The notes beneath the pieces are model-generated. The model worked only from the letters and a program-made list of their open reading frames with translations. It searched no databases and was not told the DNA's origin. 64,000 nucleotides of DNA, taken from positions 5,332,001-5,396,000 of the forward strand of contig FNSS01000001.1 in the NCBI GenBank assembly GCA_900104855.1, read 5' to 3'. Source of the stretch: Rhizobiales bacterium GAS188. GTDB taxonomy: Bacteria; Pseudomonadota; Alphaproteobacteria; Rhizobiales; Beijerinckiaceae. Shown here piece by piece: positions 8,687-17,566 of this stretch (positions are counted from its first letter, which is position 1; every line of letters starts with the position of its first letter). Both the position numbers and the translations under genes were made by a program.

Positions 8687-9676
8687 TCACATCCCCCAGC
8701 GCAGGGCGGCGGTGTGCACGGGCGCGTCCCAGAGCGCTGCGTCTCCGTCGTCGAGCAGCGAGACCGTGATCGAGGCGCCCGCCATGTCGAGGGACGTCAC
8801 ATAAGAGCCGACGAGCGCGCGCGCCGGCTTGATGCCCGCGGCCTCAAGGATGCGCGCCGCCTCGTGGTAGACGAGATAGAGCTCGATCGAGGGCGTGCCG
8901 CCGAAGCCGTTGACGAACAGGATGGCCTCGCTGCCGCGCTTGGGCGCCAGGTCGGACAGAATGGCCTTGGTCATCTCCTCGACGATCGCCCGGGCCGAGG
9001 CGAGCTTCACGCGGCGGCGGCCCGGTTCGCCATGGATGCCGACGCCCATCTCCATGTCCTCGTCGCCGAGCTCGAAATTCGGCTTGCCGGCGGCCGGCAC
9101 CGTGCATGAGGTCAGCGCCACACCCATGGAGCGGGTCCGCCGGTTCACCGCCTGCCCCAAGGCCTGGAGGTCGGCGCGCCCCATGCCGGCCTCGGCGGCA
9201 GCGCCGACGATCTTCTCGACGATGAGGGTGCCGGCGACACCGCGCCGTCCCGTCGAATAGGTCGAGGTCTCGACCGCGACGTCGTCATCGGTGACGATGG
9301 TGATGCAACGTCCATCGGTCATCTCGGCAGCCATCTCGAAATTCATCACATCGCCTTCGTAATTCTTGACGATGAAGACGACGCCTGCGCCCTGATCGAC
9401 GGCTTCCACCGCGGCGATCATCTGGTCCGGCGTCGGCGAGGTGAAGATCTGCCCCGGGCAGGCGGCGTCGAGCATGCCCTGGCCGACAAAGCCCGCATGC
9501 AGCGGCTCGTGCCCGGAGCCGCCGCCCGAGATCAGCCCAACCTTGCCGGGCTTCAATATCTTGCGGCGCAGGAATTTGCGTTCTTCGCCGGTGACCACGA
9601 TGTCCGCATGCGCGGCTGCGAAGCCATCGAGGCTCTCATCGAGCAGGGTTTGCGGCGAATTGAGAAATTTCTTCAT
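8687..9676 (-). CDS. dhaK: Dihydroxyacetone kinase, substrate-binding subunit DhaK
   Basis: DhaK binds dihydroxyacetone covalently and receives phosphate from DhaL, giving dihydroxyacetone phosphate. The 329-residue sequence shows GGGSGHEPLHAGFVG with His56, the acidic residue Asp109 in VKNYEGDVMNF, and the hemiaminal-forming His at 215 (GVGIHGEPG). All correspond to the essential residues of the PTS-dependent E. coli enzyme. It is the last gene of a long minus-strand operon and the only Dha subunit separated from the others, here by the HTH-like gene and a 55-bp gap. It converges with glnE across 34 bp. Confidence 0.95.
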   Translation of the reverse strand: MKKFLNSPQTLLDESLDGFAAAHADIVVTGEERKFLRRKILKPGKVGLISGGGSGHEPLHAGFVGQGMLDAACPGQIFTSPTPDQMIAAVEAVDQGAGVVFIVKNYEGDVMNFEMAAEMTDGRCITIVTDDDVAVETSTYSTGRRGVAGTLIVEKIVGAAAEAGMGRADLQALGQAVNRRTRSMGVALTSCTVPAAGKPNFELGDEDMEMGVGIHGEPGRRRVKLASARAIVEEMTKAILSDLAPKRGSEAILFVNGFGGTPSIELYLVYHEAARILEAAGIKPARALVGSYVTSLDMAGASITVSLLDDGDAALWDAPVHTAALRWGM

Positions 9677-9731
9677 TGTTCCCTCCGCTGTCGCGCCGAT
9701 GCGAATTTCGGATTCGCTGCACTAGGGGCCT

Positions 9732-10154
9732 TCACTCGTTACGCCGCATCAGCCGCGAAAGCCGTCTTGCGGTTTCGCGCACCAGCTCGTCGAATTCGCG
9801 GTTCTTCTCCGCATTTCCGAAGTCGAAGACCTCGAGCTTCAAGGTCCGCAGGCTCGGCCCCGAGCGAATCTGCTTCAAACGATTGGGATGCGCTTGCATG
9901 AAAGCGTCGAGGAAGCTGCGTTTCTCGACCGGGGAGAAATGGCAGATCTCGAAGATGATCTCGATATGCGGCGCAGGTATCGGCACCGGGTAGGCCGGGT
10001 TTGAGATATGCGAGACGAAGCTGCGGTTCTTGCCGAGCGCGGTGGCAAGACGCTGGCGCGTGCCGGATGGCCGCTGGTCGAGAATATTGCGAAGAATGGT
10101 CTTGTAGGCGCCGACATGTGCGGCTTTCGCGTCGCGGCCGGGAGCGTCGTTCAT
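9732..10154 (-). CDS. Small putative HTH protein in the dha operon
   Basis: This 140-residue protein is not assigned to a named family. Residues 20-55 contain a possible helix-turn-helix (TRQRLATALGKNRSFVSHIS), followed by a segment that reads like a regulatory or effector element (SPVEKRSFLDAFMQAHPNR) and a basic, alpha-helical C-terminus ending RRLSRLMRRNE. The start overlaps the enzyme I stop by 4 bp (10151-10154), so it is translated with the PTS genes. I infer a regulatory or adaptor role from this position; no other regulator lies in the operon. Coding is supported by the overlap and conserved frame; function is uncertain. Confidence 0.7.
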   Translation of the reverse strand: MNDAPGRDAKAAHVGAYKTILRNILDQRPSGTRQRLATALGKNRSFVSHISNPAYPVPIPAPHIEIIFEICHFSPVEKRSFLDAFMQAHPNRLKQIRSGPSLRTLKLEVFDFGNAEKNREFDELVRETARRLSRLMRRNE

Positions 10155-11764
10155 CCGCCACTCCCCGAAAGGTCGGTATGCGCAATCGCTTCCTTGACCT
10201 TCGCCAGCGCGGCGGGCGCGACGGACAAGGTTCGCAGGCCCGCAGTCAGGAGCGCCTTGACGAGCTTCGGGTCACCGCCGGCATCACCGCACAGGCTCAC
10301 CTTGCGCCCGGTGGCGAGGCCATGGGCGGCGACTTGCGCGATCAGCCGCAGAACGGCGGGATGGGTCGGGTCGCTGAGCTCGGCGACCGCGTTGTTGTCG
10401 CGTGCCGCCGCCATGACATATTGCGTCAGGTCATTCGAGCCGATGGAGAAGAAGGCTGAGTCGAAAGCCTCGATCGCGATCGCGGCGGCCGGCACCTCGA
10501 CCATGATGCCGAGCGGGGGCAGGCGGCAGGGGATGCCGGCTGCCTGCAAGGCCGCAAGCTCTTCGGCGAGAATGCAGCGCGCCCGCGCAAGCTCGCCCGG
10601 CAGGGTGACCATCGGCAGCATCACCTCGACCGCGCCATGCATCGCGGCGCGGCACAGCGCCCTGAGCTGCACGCGAAAGGTCTCGGGCCTCGCGAGCGAC
10701 AGGCGAATGCCGCGAACGCCGAGGAACGGGTTCGTTTCGCCATCGATAGTGAGGCCCGGGATCGGCTTATCGGCACCGGCATCGAGGGTGCGGATGGTGA
10801 CGGGCTTGTCGGCAGCCCATTCGGCGAGCCGCCGATAGACGCGATATTGGGTCTCCTCATCCGGCAGCTCAGCCTTGCCATGGAAGAGAAACTCGGTGCG
10901 CACCAGTCCGATGCCGTCGCAACCGGCGGGGTCGAGCACCTCGATCTCGGCGGGATCGGCGACATTGAGGCAAATGGCGATCGCCGTGCCGTCCGCCGTG
11001 ACGGCCGGCCGCATCCTGAACTTCTCCGCCGCTTCCGCGGCGTGCCTTGCGGCGCCCGCGCGCGTCGCAAAGGCCTGGCGGGTGGCGGGCGCCGGGTCGA
11101 GGCACAAAGTCGCGCTCTCGCCGTCGATCAGCGCTTCGCCTTGGTTGCCGATGCTCGTCAGATCGAGCTCGATGCCGACCAGCATGGGGATGCCGCGCGA
11201 GCGTGCCAGCGTCGCAACATGACCCGAGGCGCTGCCGCGGGTTAGCGCGATGCCGCCCCCCTGGCTCCAATCGGTGGAGAGGAAACGCGACGGCGTCAGA
11301 TCCTCGGCGAGCAAGATCGCGCCCGCCGGCGGACGGGATTCGGTCGATGCCCCCGACAAGGCGCCGAGCACCCGGTCCCGGATGTCGCGCAGATCGCTGG
11401 CGCGGGCCCGGAAATGCTCGTCATCAGCGGCCTCATAACCCTCGATCTCGGTGTCGAGCGCATCTCGCCAGGCGAGATCGGCGCTTGCTCCCGCTGCGAT
11501 CTCGGCGAAGGCCGGGGAGGCGAGCGCTTCGTCATCGAGCATGGCGACCTGGAAGGCGAGGATGTCGGCGCCATCGCCCGGCATGTGAGCTGCGAGTTGC
11601 GAGAGCTGATCGAGCGCGGTCGCGATCGCATCGCGCAGGGCCGCCGCTTCCCCGGCCGGCGCGCCGCCCTTGCGGCTGGTCGCCACGAGGCCAGACAGCA
11701 GCGCCAGCGGGCCGGCCGCAAAGCCGCCGGAGGCGAGCCGGCCGGTGAGGCGAAGCTCAGCCAT
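10151..11764 (-). CDS. PEP-protein phosphotransferase (enzyme I) dedicated to DhaM
   Basis: Enzyme I takes phosphate from PEP and passes it to HPr, then to DhaM and DhaL. The 537-residue protein has the N-terminal HPr-interacting domain, the swivelling phosphohistidine domain with active His182 (TRGSASGHVATLARSRG) and the PEP-binding TIM barrel (DGIGLVRTEFLFHG, SIGSNDLTQY, and the C-terminal LCGDAGGDP with the catalytic Cys). Full enzyme I features are present, unlike E. coli DhaM, where a truncated enzyme I is fused to IIA and HPr. Start ATG 11764 overlaps the HPr gene by 8 bp. An upstream in-frame extension was rejected because it lies inside the HPr gene. Confidence 0.9.
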   Translation of the reverse strand: MAELRLTGRLASGGFAAGPLALLSGLVATSRKGGAPAGEAAALRDAIATALDQLSQLAAHMPGDGADILAFQVAMLDDEALASPAFAEIAAGASADLAWRDALDTEIEGYEAADDEHFRARASDLRDIRDRVLGALSGASTESRPPAGAILLAEDLTPSRFLSTDWSQGGGIALTRGSASGHVATLARSRGIPMLVGIELDLTSIGNQGEALIDGESATLCLDPAPATRQAFATRAGAARHAAEAAEKFRMRPAVTADGTAIAICLNVADPAEIEVLDPAGCDGIGLVRTEFLFHGKAELPDEETQYRVYRRLAEWAADKPVTIRTLDAGADKPIPGLTIDGETNPFLGVRGIRLSLARPETFRVQLRALCRAAMHGAVEVMLPMVTLPGELARARCILAEELAALQAAGIPCRLPPLGIMVEVPAAAIAIEAFDSAFFSIGSNDLTQYVMAAARDNNAVAELSDPTHPAVLRLIAQVAAHGLATGRKVSLCGDAGGDPKLVKALLTAGLRTLSVAPAALAKVKEAIAHTDLSGSGG

Positions 11765-12083
11765 GCGTTGGTCCCGCCCCGCCGCCGTCGTGATCCGCCT
11801 TGTCCTCGTGGAAGTCGAGAGCGACCAGCTCCCGCAGCGCCGCAAGGGCCGCGCCGGCATCATGCCCCGTGGCGCGAAAATGCAGGACGGCACCCTTCGC
11901 CGCCTTCACGGCCATGACCTTGACGATGCTCTTCGCATCGACCCAAGGGCCGTTCGCGGTCGGCGCGACCTCGATATGCGCCGCGAAGGTCTTGGCGAGC
12001 TTGGTGAGCTTGACCGAAGGACGGGCATGCAGCCCGATCGAGTTGGTCAGCGGCACCGAAGAGGTCGCAGTCGTGTCATCCAT
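11757..12083 (-). CDS. HPr-like phosphocarrier of the dihydroxyacetone PTS
   Basis: This 108-residue HPr-fold protein carries the phospho-site His19 in NSIGLHARPSVKLTKLAK and the second conserved helix region WVDAKSIVKVMAVKAAKG. It is slightly longer than classical HPr (85-90 residues) because of an acidic tail rich in Asp, His and Gly. It is encoded between dhaM and the enzyme I gene and so forms the middle step of a dedicated phosphorelay. A 63-bp gap separates it from dhaM, and it overlaps the enzyme I gene by 8 bp. Confidence 0.9.
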   Translation of the reverse strand: MDDTTATSSVPLTNSIGLHARPSVKLTKLAKTFAAHIEVAPTANGPWVDAKSIVKVMAVKAAKGAVLHFRATGHDAGAALAALRELVALDFHEDKADHDGGGAGPTHG

Positions 12084-12146
12084 GCGAAGATCTCGATCCT
12101 ATCCGTGTTGTGATGCCGGGGAGCGCCGGATTCATCCTCATGACGG

Positions 12147-12533
12147 TCACGCGGACAGCTCTTCGGCTGTGCGCCGCACCGTGGTCAAGCTCGCCCCGCC
12201 CGAAGCCTCGGTCGCGGCGATCACCGCCCCCTCGACGATCGGTGCGTTGCAGACGACGACGCGGCCTCTTTTGTCCTCCGGCAGCATCTCGACCGCCATT
12301 TCGCTATTGGTCTCGGCACCGCCGAGATCGACCAGGATGGCGACGCCGGCCTCCGACCAGGCGCGGTGGATGGCCTCGGTGATCGCCTCGAAGCTGGTGC
12401 CGAGGCCGCCTGCCGGGTTGCCGCCCGTCCAAGCGAGGGGAACGTCTTCTCCCACCATCTGGCGCACCATGTCGGCCGCGCCCTCGGCGACCTTGGGCGA
12501 ATGCGATACGATGACGATGCCGACATTGGCCAT
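12147..12533 (-). CDS. dhaM: DhaM, PTS IIA-type phosphocarrier of dihydroxyacetone kinase
   Basis: This 128-residue protein consists only of the mannose-family IIA-like domain that rephosphorylates ADP on DhaL. The phospho-accepting His11 lies in VIVSHSPKVAEG, and the typical GTSFEAI and VAILVDLGGAETNSEM segments follow. ATG 12533 shares its A with the dhaL stop (ATGA), so translation is coupled. HPr and enzyme I, fused to this domain in E. coli DhaM, are separate genes here. Two longer in-frame starts were rejected because they overlap dhaL almost completely. Confidence 0.92.
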   Translation of the reverse strand: MANVGIVIVSHSPKVAEGAADMVRQMVGEDVPLAWTGGNPAGGLGTSFEAITEAIHRAWSEAGVAILVDLGGAETNSEMAVEMLPEDKRGRVVVCNAPIVEGAVIAATEASGGASLTTVRRTAEELSA

Positions 12534-13234
12534 CAACTCTCTCCAAATTCGTCGCAGAGCGCCGCGATCATCAACGATGATGAGCGCGCGCCGGGATCCA
12601 TATGGCCGATCGAGCGCTCCCCCAGGAAGGAGGCGCGCCCGCGAATGGCCCGCATCGGCACCGTCGCCTCGGCAGCCTTCGTCGCGGTGTCCTTGATGGC
12701 GGCGAGATCGCCACCGGCGGCGAGCGTCGCATGCACCGGGGCCAGCACGTCGAGCAACGTCTTCTGGCCGACATCGCTCTTGCCGCGCGCCTTGACGGCG
12801 GTGATGGCGGCGGCGAACGCCGTCACCAACTCGGCGCGCGAAGGCTCGGCGAAGAGCTGCTTGCCGAGTGTCGATTCTTGGCCGACCGCCAATTCCTTGC
12901 CCAGTGACATGAACAGCGTCCCGTAGAGCGGTCCCGAGGCGCCGCCGACCTTCATCACGAGCTTGGTCCCGACCGCTTTGAGGAGATCGGGAACTTGCAT
13001 CGCCGAGAGCGCATCGAGATCCTGCAGTACCGCCTCGCAGCCTCGCTTCATGTTGTGGCCGTGATCGCCGTCGCCGATGGCGGAATCGAGCGCAGTCAAC
13101 TCGTCGGCATGGGCGATGATGCGGTTGGCGACCGCGGCGACGAGACGGCGCTTGCACTCGCTGTCGAGCCGCAACGGCGCATCCGGCATGGTGATCGTCT
13201 TTCCTTGTGCGGCAGCCATCCGAATATCCTTCAC
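12533..13234 (-). CDS. dhaL: Dihydroxyacetone kinase ADP-binding subunit DhaL
   Basis: DhaL holds ADP/ATP and transfers phosphate to dihydroxyacetone bound on DhaK. The magnesium-nucleotide motif DSAIGDGDHGHNM (Asp55, Asp57 and neighbours) and the VGGASGPLYGTLF loop are intact, as is the late IRGRASFLGERSIGHMDPGA segment. The product is 233 residues from ATG 13234, or 228 from a second ATG at 13219. The first start overlaps the ABC ATPase stop by 4 bp, which ties the kinase genes to the transporter in one operon. Confidence 0.94.
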   Translation of the reverse strand: MKDIRMAAAQGKTITMPDAPLRLDSECKRRLVAAVANRIIAHADELTALDSAIGDGDHGHNMKRGCEAVLQDLDALSAMQVPDLLKAVGTKLVMKVGGASGPLYGTLFMSLGKELAVGQESTLGKQLFAEPSRAELVTAFAAAITAVKARGKSDVGQKTLLDVLAPVHATLAAGGDLAAIKDTATKAAEATVPMRAIRGRASFLGERSIGHMDPGARSSSLMIAALCDEFGES

Positions 13235-14253
13235 GTCGCGAGCCGGACGCCATTGGCGTCGAAGAAGAGCGGCCTCACCAGGCTGACGCCGATATCGTCG
13301 CCGACGGCGAGACCGCTATCGGGGTCTGCGAGCGTCACCACCTCATGCTGGTCGATCCTGATATGCAGATGGTTCTGGTCGCCGAGATGCTCGATCCAGG
13401 TGACGCGGCCGCGCGCCGCGGCCCGCTGCGCCTTGACGATGCGCAGATGCTCGGTGCGCGCACCGATGGTGGCCGCCTCCGCTGGCGCCGGCAGATCAGG
13501 CAGCAGGCGGCGCGGCATGAGGTTGATCGAAGGCTGGCCGAGGCGGGCCGCCACATAGACGCTGCTCGGCAGCTCATAGATCTCGCGCGGCGTGCCGAGC
13601 TGCGCGATGCGGCCGGACTCGATGACGCCGATCTTGGTCGCCATGGTCATCGCCTCGATCTGGTCATGCGTCACATAGAGGAAGGTTGCGCCGAGCTCGA
13701 CCTGGATGCGCTTGAGCTCGAGCCGCAGATCGGCGCGCAGCTTCGCGTCGAGCGAGGAGAGAGGCTCGTCCATCAGATAGATGGAGGGGCGGCGCACCAG
13801 GGCGCGGCCGATGGCGACGCGCTGCATCTCGCCGCCCGAAAGATTGGTCGCCCGGTTGCCGAGCTTCCCCTCGATGCGCAGGAGCGCGGCCGTCTCGGTC
13901 ACCTTGCGCCTGATCTCGTCCTCGGGCGTGCGCCGTGTCGGCGAGCGCAGCGGAAAGGCGAGATTGTCGTAGACCGACAGATGCGGATAGAGCGAGTATT
14001 GCTGGAACACGAAGGTCACGTCGCGCGCCGCCGGCGGCGATGTGGTGACGTCGCGCCGCCCGATGGCGACACGCCCCTGATCGGGCGCCTCGAGGCCGGC
14101 GACGAGGCGCAATGTCGTCGTCTTGCCGGCTCCCGTAGGCCCGAGCAGCACGACGAAGGAGCCGTCATCGACCTCGATCGACAAGTCGTCGACCGCGACA
14201 GTGTCGCCGAAGCGCTTGGTCACGCCGCAGAGGCTGACATCAGCCATGAACAA
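13231..14253 (-). CDS. MalK-type ABC transporter ATPase (second of pair)
   Basis: This 340-residue ATPase belongs to the sugar/polyol (CUT1) importer class. Walker A is GPTGAGKT, the Q-loop FVFQQYSLYPHLSV, the signature LSGGEMQR, Walker B SIYLMDEPLSSLD, and the H-loop YVTHDQIEAM. A C-terminal TOBE-like domain follows from about residue 240. It overlaps the other ATPase gene upstream by 14 bp and dhaL downstream by 4 bp. With the other ATPase it probably forms a heterodimer, as in other importers that carry two different ATPases. Confidence 0.9.
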   Translation of the reverse strand: MFMADVSLCGVTKRFGDTVAVDDLSIEVDDGSFVVLLGPTGAGKTTTLRLVAGLEAPDQGRVAIGRRDVTTSPPAARDVTFVFQQYSLYPHLSVYDNLAFPLRSPTRRTPEDEIRRKVTETAALLRIEGKLGNRATNLSGGEMQRVAIGRALVRRPSIYLMDEPLSSLDAKLRADLRLELKRIQVELGATFLYVTHDQIEAMTMATKIGVIESGRIAQLGTPREIYELPSSVYVAARLGQPSINLMPRRLLPDLPAPAEAATIGARTEHLRIVKAQRAAARGRVTWIEHLGDQNHLHIRIDQHEVVTLADPDSGLAVGDDIGVSLVRPLFFDANGVRLAT

Positions 14254-15337
14254 CGTCCTCCGTCAAAGCCGTCGAGATGGCGCGGCCGCTCGCTTTGTCG
14301 AAGAGGGAGAGCTTCTCGGGTCTGAAGGCCAGGCCGAGCTGCTCGCCGATGCGCAGATTGACGTCGGCAGCGATGCGGGCGCGCAGCATGCCCTGCGAGG
14401 TCGTCACGGTGACGATCTGCGTCGTGCCCAGATATTCCACGCCGAAGACGACGCCGCGCAGCGCGCCTTCGTCGGCGAACTGCACCTGCTCCGGACGCAC
14501 GCCGAGGACGAGCTCGCTATCGCCGATACTCTCACGGAGGGTCGGCACCACGATCTCGCTGTCGGCGAACCTGATCTTGCCGGCACCCTTCTGAACGCTG
14601 CCACGGAAGCTCAGGAAATTCATCGGCGGCGAGCCGATGAAGTCGGCGACGAACAAGCTCGCCGGCTTGTCGTAGATCTCGCGCGGCGGGCCGAGCTGCT
14701 CGACGACGCCGCGATTCATCACCGCGATCTTGTCGGCCATCGCCATGGCTTCGAGCTGGTCATGCGTCACATAGATGGTGGTGGCGTTCAGCCGGTCATG
14801 CAAGGCGCGCAGCTCGCCGGTCATCACATGCCGGAACTCGGTGTCGAGCGCGCCGAGCGGCTCATCCATGAGGAACGCCTTAGGCTCGCGCACGATGGCG
14901 CGCCCGAGCGCCACGCGCTGGCGGTCGCCGGAGGACAGGCCGGACACGGAGCGATCGAGAAGATGGGTGATGCGCAAGGTCTGCGCCGCCTGCGCCACGC
15001 GCTCGCGCGTCTCGGCGCGGCTCATGCCCTGGCTCTTCAGCGGAAAGCTGATGTTCTGGCGCACGCTCATATGCGGATAGAGTGCGAAGAGCTGGAACAC
15101 GAAGGCGATATCGCGCTGCGCCGCGCGGCGGAAGGAGACGTCCTCGCCGTCGAGCAGGATGCGCCCGGAGGTCGGCAGCTCGAGGCCGGCGATCATCCTG
15201 AGCGTCGTCGTCTTGCCGCAGCCCGACGGTCCGAGGAGGCAGAAGAACTCGCCATCGCGGACCGTGAAGCTCGAGCTCTTGACGGCGACGAAATCGCCGA
15301 AGGCCTTGTGCAGGGTGTCGACCTTGATTTCCGCCAT
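14240..15337 (-). CDS. MalK-type ABC transporter ATPase (first of pair)
   Basis: The 365-residue protein has Walker A GPSGCGKT (36-43), Q-loop FVFQLFALYPHMSV, Walker B AFLMDEPLGALD, H-loop YVTHDQLEAM and a C-terminal TOBE/regulatory domain. The signature is LSSGDRQR instead of LSGGQ: Ser replaces the first conserved Gly, which is a mild departure. Start ATG 15337 lies 11 bp behind the small membrane protein gene. An earlier in-frame start was rejected because it would overlap that gene completely. Its likely partner is the ATPase encoded immediately downstream. Confidence 0.9.
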   Translation of the reverse strand: MAEIKVDTLHKAFGDFVAVKSSSFTVRDGEFFCLLGPSGCGKTTTLRMIAGLELPTSGRILLDGEDVSFRRAAQRDIAFVFQLFALYPHMSVRQNISFPLKSQGMSRAETRERVAQAAQTLRITHLLDRSVSGLSSGDRQRVALGRAIVREPKAFLMDEPLGALDTEFRHVMTGELRALHDRLNATTIYVTHDQLEAMAMADKIAVMNRGVVEQLGPPREIYDKPASLFVADFIGSPPMNFLSFRGSVQKGAGKIRFADSEIVVPTLRESIGDSELVLGVRPEQVQFADEGALRGVVFGVEYLGTTQIVTVTTSQGMLRARIAADVNLRIGEQLGLAFRPEKLSLFDKASGRAISTALTEDVVHG

Positions 15338-15348
15338 GATGCCTGGCC

Positions 15349-15561
15349 TCAATCCCGAAACTTGGTGACGATGGTGAACAGCACGGTGCCGGTCAGGATC
15401 GTCACGAAAGAATAGCTGTAGAGGGTGATGAGGAAGGGTTGGCACAACATGATCACGCCGAGCCCGATGATGCCGGTCGCGACATTCTCCCACGGCCCGC
15501 GGCGGAAGAAGCGCCGCCGCAACGATGTGCGTTCCTTCGAGCTGTCTGCTGTCGCGCTCAT
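15349..15561 (-). CDS. Small membrane protein of the ABC/dha operon
   Basis: This 70-residue product has a basic N-terminus (SLRRRFFRRGPWENV) and two hydrophobic stretches (GIIGLGVIMLCQPFLITLY and SFVTILTGTVLFTIV). The function is unknown to me. The start overlaps the permease stop by 4 bp (15558-15561), and the first ATPase starts 11 bp after its end, so it is clearly part of the transporter unit. A role as an auxiliary subunit that stabilises the permease-ATPase complex is inference from position only. Rhizobial glycerol ABC operons also carry a small membrane protein gene, but I cannot show homology. Confidence 0.8.
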   Translation of the reverse strand: MSATADSSKERTSLRRRFFRRGPWENVATGIIGLGVIMLCQPFLITLYSYSFVTILTGTVLFTIVTKFRD

Positions 15562-16511
15562 CGCCGCACCGCTCCGAAGGTGATCCCGCGCAGGAGATGC
15601 TTGCGCAACAGGATGGTGAAGGCGACGATCGGGATCAGGAACAACGTCGTGCCCGCGGCGACCGCCGGCCAATCCTGGCCGCCTTCGCCGATGATGAAGG
15701 GGATGAAGGGCGGCGTCGTCTGCGCCTCACCGGAAGTGAGAAGCACCGCGAAGGCATATTCGTTCCAGGCGAAGATCAGGCAGAAGATGGCGGTCGCGGC
15801 GATGCCGGTCGCGGCCTGCGGCAGCACCACCTTGCGGAAGGCCTGCAGGCGCGTATAGCCGTCGATCATCGCAGCTTCCTCGTATTCGCGCGGAATCTCG
15901 TCGATGAAGCCCTTGAGGAGCCAGACCGCGAGCGAGACGTTCACGGCCGTGTAGAGCAGGATCATGCCGAGCTTGGTGTCGGTGAGGCCGAGCTCGCGAT
16001 ACATGAGATAGATCGGGATCGCGACCGCGATCGGCGGCATCATCCTGGTCGACAGGATGAAGAACATCAGATCATCCTTGAGCGGCACCTTGAAGCGCGA
16101 GAAGCCGTAGGCAGTGAGGGTGCCGAGGACGACCGCGAGGAAGGTCGATCCGAAGCCGATGACGAGCGAGTTGATGTAGCGCGGCAGATATTTGGAGGGG
16201 CCGGCGATCACCATGTTGCGCGAGCGCACCAGGCGGTCGTACCAGGTCTCGGCGGGCGGCAGAGTGGCGATGAAGCTCGGCGTCTGGCGGGTGCGTGTCG
16301 TGAACAGGTTGACATAGCCCTCGAGCGACGGCTCGAACAGCATCTTGGGCGGATAGCTGATCGAATCGGGCGGTGTCTTGAAGCCCGTGAGCACGATCCA
16401 TAGCAGCGGCACCATCGAGACCAGCGCATAGAGGATGACGAGCGCACCCGCGACCCACCTGGCGAGCCGGCCCGGCTGGACGATGGAATGAGCGGCGATC
16501 GAGCCCGTCAT
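15558..16511 (-). CDS. ABC transporter permease, MalG type
   Basis: This 317-residue inner-membrane subunit has about six hydrophobic helices, a large periplasmic loop after helix 1 (residues 40-110), and the EAA loop that contacts the ATPase (EYEEAAMIDGYTRLQAFRK). ATG 16511 overlaps the stop of the other permease by 4 bp, which fixes the start over a longer in-frame option. It forms the channel with the upstream permease. Confidence 0.92.
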   Translation of the reverse strand: MTGSIAAHSIVQPGRLARWVAGALVILYALVSMVPLLWIVLTGFKTPPDSISYPPKMLFEPSLEGYVNLFTTRTRQTPSFIATLPPAETWYDRLVRSRNMVIAGPSKYLPRYINSLVIGFGSTFLAVVLGTLTAYGFSRFKVPLKDDLMFFILSTRMMPPIAVAIPIYLMYRELGLTDTKLGMILLYTAVNVSLAVWLLKGFIDEIPREYEEAAMIDGYTRLQAFRKVVLPQAATGIAATAIFCLIFAWNEYAFAVLLTSGEAQTTPPFIPFIIGEGGQDWPAVAAGTTLFLIPIVAFTILLRKHLLRGITFGAVRR

Positions 16512-17479
16512 TTCTGCTTCACCCGGTTGAGCGCCTTCACATAGATGTTGGCGAGGCCGAAGATGGTCACGAAGAGGATGATGGCGAAGGCCGAGGAATA
16601 GCCCGTCGTCCATTTCTCGAAGGCTTCACGCTTCAAGGTGATCGAGGCGAGCTCGGTCGTGGAACCCGGCCCGCCATTGGTCAGGAGATTGACCATGTCG
16701 AACATCTTGAAGTTCTCGATGCCGCGGAACAGCACGGCGAGCATGATGAAGGGCATCGCCATCGGCAGGGTGATCGACCAGAACTGCCGCCATTTCGACG
16801 CCCGGTCGACCTCGGCGGCCTCGTAGATGTAGTCCGGGATCGAGCGCAGCCCCGCGAGGCAGATCAGCATCACATAGGGCGTCCACATCCAGACATCGAC
16901 GATGACGATCGACCAGGGCGCCAGGCGCACATCGCCGATCATCTGGAAGGAGGACGGATCGACGCCGGTGAGGAAGGCGATGACGTAATTGAAGAGGCCG
17001 ATCTGCGGCTGATAGAGGAAGGTCCAGAAATTGCCGACGACGGCCGGTGACAGCATCATCGGAATCAGGATGACGGTGGTCCAGAAGCCGTGGCCCCTGA
17101 ATTTGCGGTCGATCAGATAGGCGAGCGCGAAGCCGATGAAGGTCTCGATGGCGACGGTGGTCAGGACGAAGCGCGCCGTCACCTGCATGCCGTGCCAGAT
17201 ATCCGGATCGCTGAGCAGGTCCGAATAACGGTCGAGACCCAGCCATTTGAGCGGAGCGTTCGGCCTATTCGCCCGGTAATTGGTGAAGGATAGCCGGATG
17301 GTCCAGATCAACGGGAAGATGTTGATCGCCAGCAGCAGCAGGATGGTCGGGGTGATGAAGGCCCAGGCGATGGCCCGATCAGAGAGGCCTCGCACGCCTT
17401 TCGTGATCGCTGTCGGGGTCAGGCCGGCAGCTCGTTCGACCAGCGTGGCTGCGGGGCGCGATTCCAGCATTCTTGTCAC
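16508..17479 (-). CDS. ABC transporter permease, MalF type
   Basis: The 323-residue product has a cytoplasmic N-terminus, six membrane helices and the EAA loop IYEAAEVDRASKWRQFWSI. It is the first permease after the binding-protein gene, separated by an 87-bp gap that holds a hairpin. ATG 17479 (MTRML) is used; a second ATG three codons later is possible. Confidence 0.92.
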   Translation of the reverse strand: MTRMLESRPAATLVERAAGLTPTAITKGVRGLSDRAIAWAFITPTILLLLAINIFPLIWTIRLSFTNYRANRPNAPLKWLGLDRYSDLLSDPDIWHGMQVTARFVLTTVAIETFIGFALAYLIDRKFRGHGFWTTVILIPMMLSPAVVGNFWTFLYQPQIGLFNYVIAFLTGVDPSSFQMIGDVRLAPWSIVIVDVWMWTPYVMLICLAGLRSIPDYIYEAAEVDRASKWRQFWSITLPMAMPFIMLAVLFRGIENFKMFDMVNLLTNGGPGSTTELASITLKREAFEKWTTGYSSAFAIILFVTIFGLANIYVKALNRVKQK

Positions 17480-17499
17480 TCGCGAGCACCTTGGAGAGG

Positions 17500-17540
17500 C
17501 TGGGCTCCACGCGCCGGCGATGCGGCGACGTGGGACCCAG
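17500..17540 (-). promoter_or_regulatory. Intergenic hairpin between binding-protein and permease genes
   Basis: CTGGGCTCCACG (17500-17511) and CGTGGGACCCAG (17529-17540) pair in 10 of 12 positions, and the loop has a smaller GCCGGC/GCGGC stem. Such hairpins behind binding-protein genes often protect the upstream mRNA or attenuate read-through, giving more binding protein than permease. That role is inferred. Confidence 0.6.
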
Positions 17541-17566
17541 TATATGCCTTCGGGAAACGGCAGGGC

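Noticed and set aside
8678-9109. Plus-strand frames opposite dhaK
   Set aside because: DhaK motifs on the minus strand explain the region.
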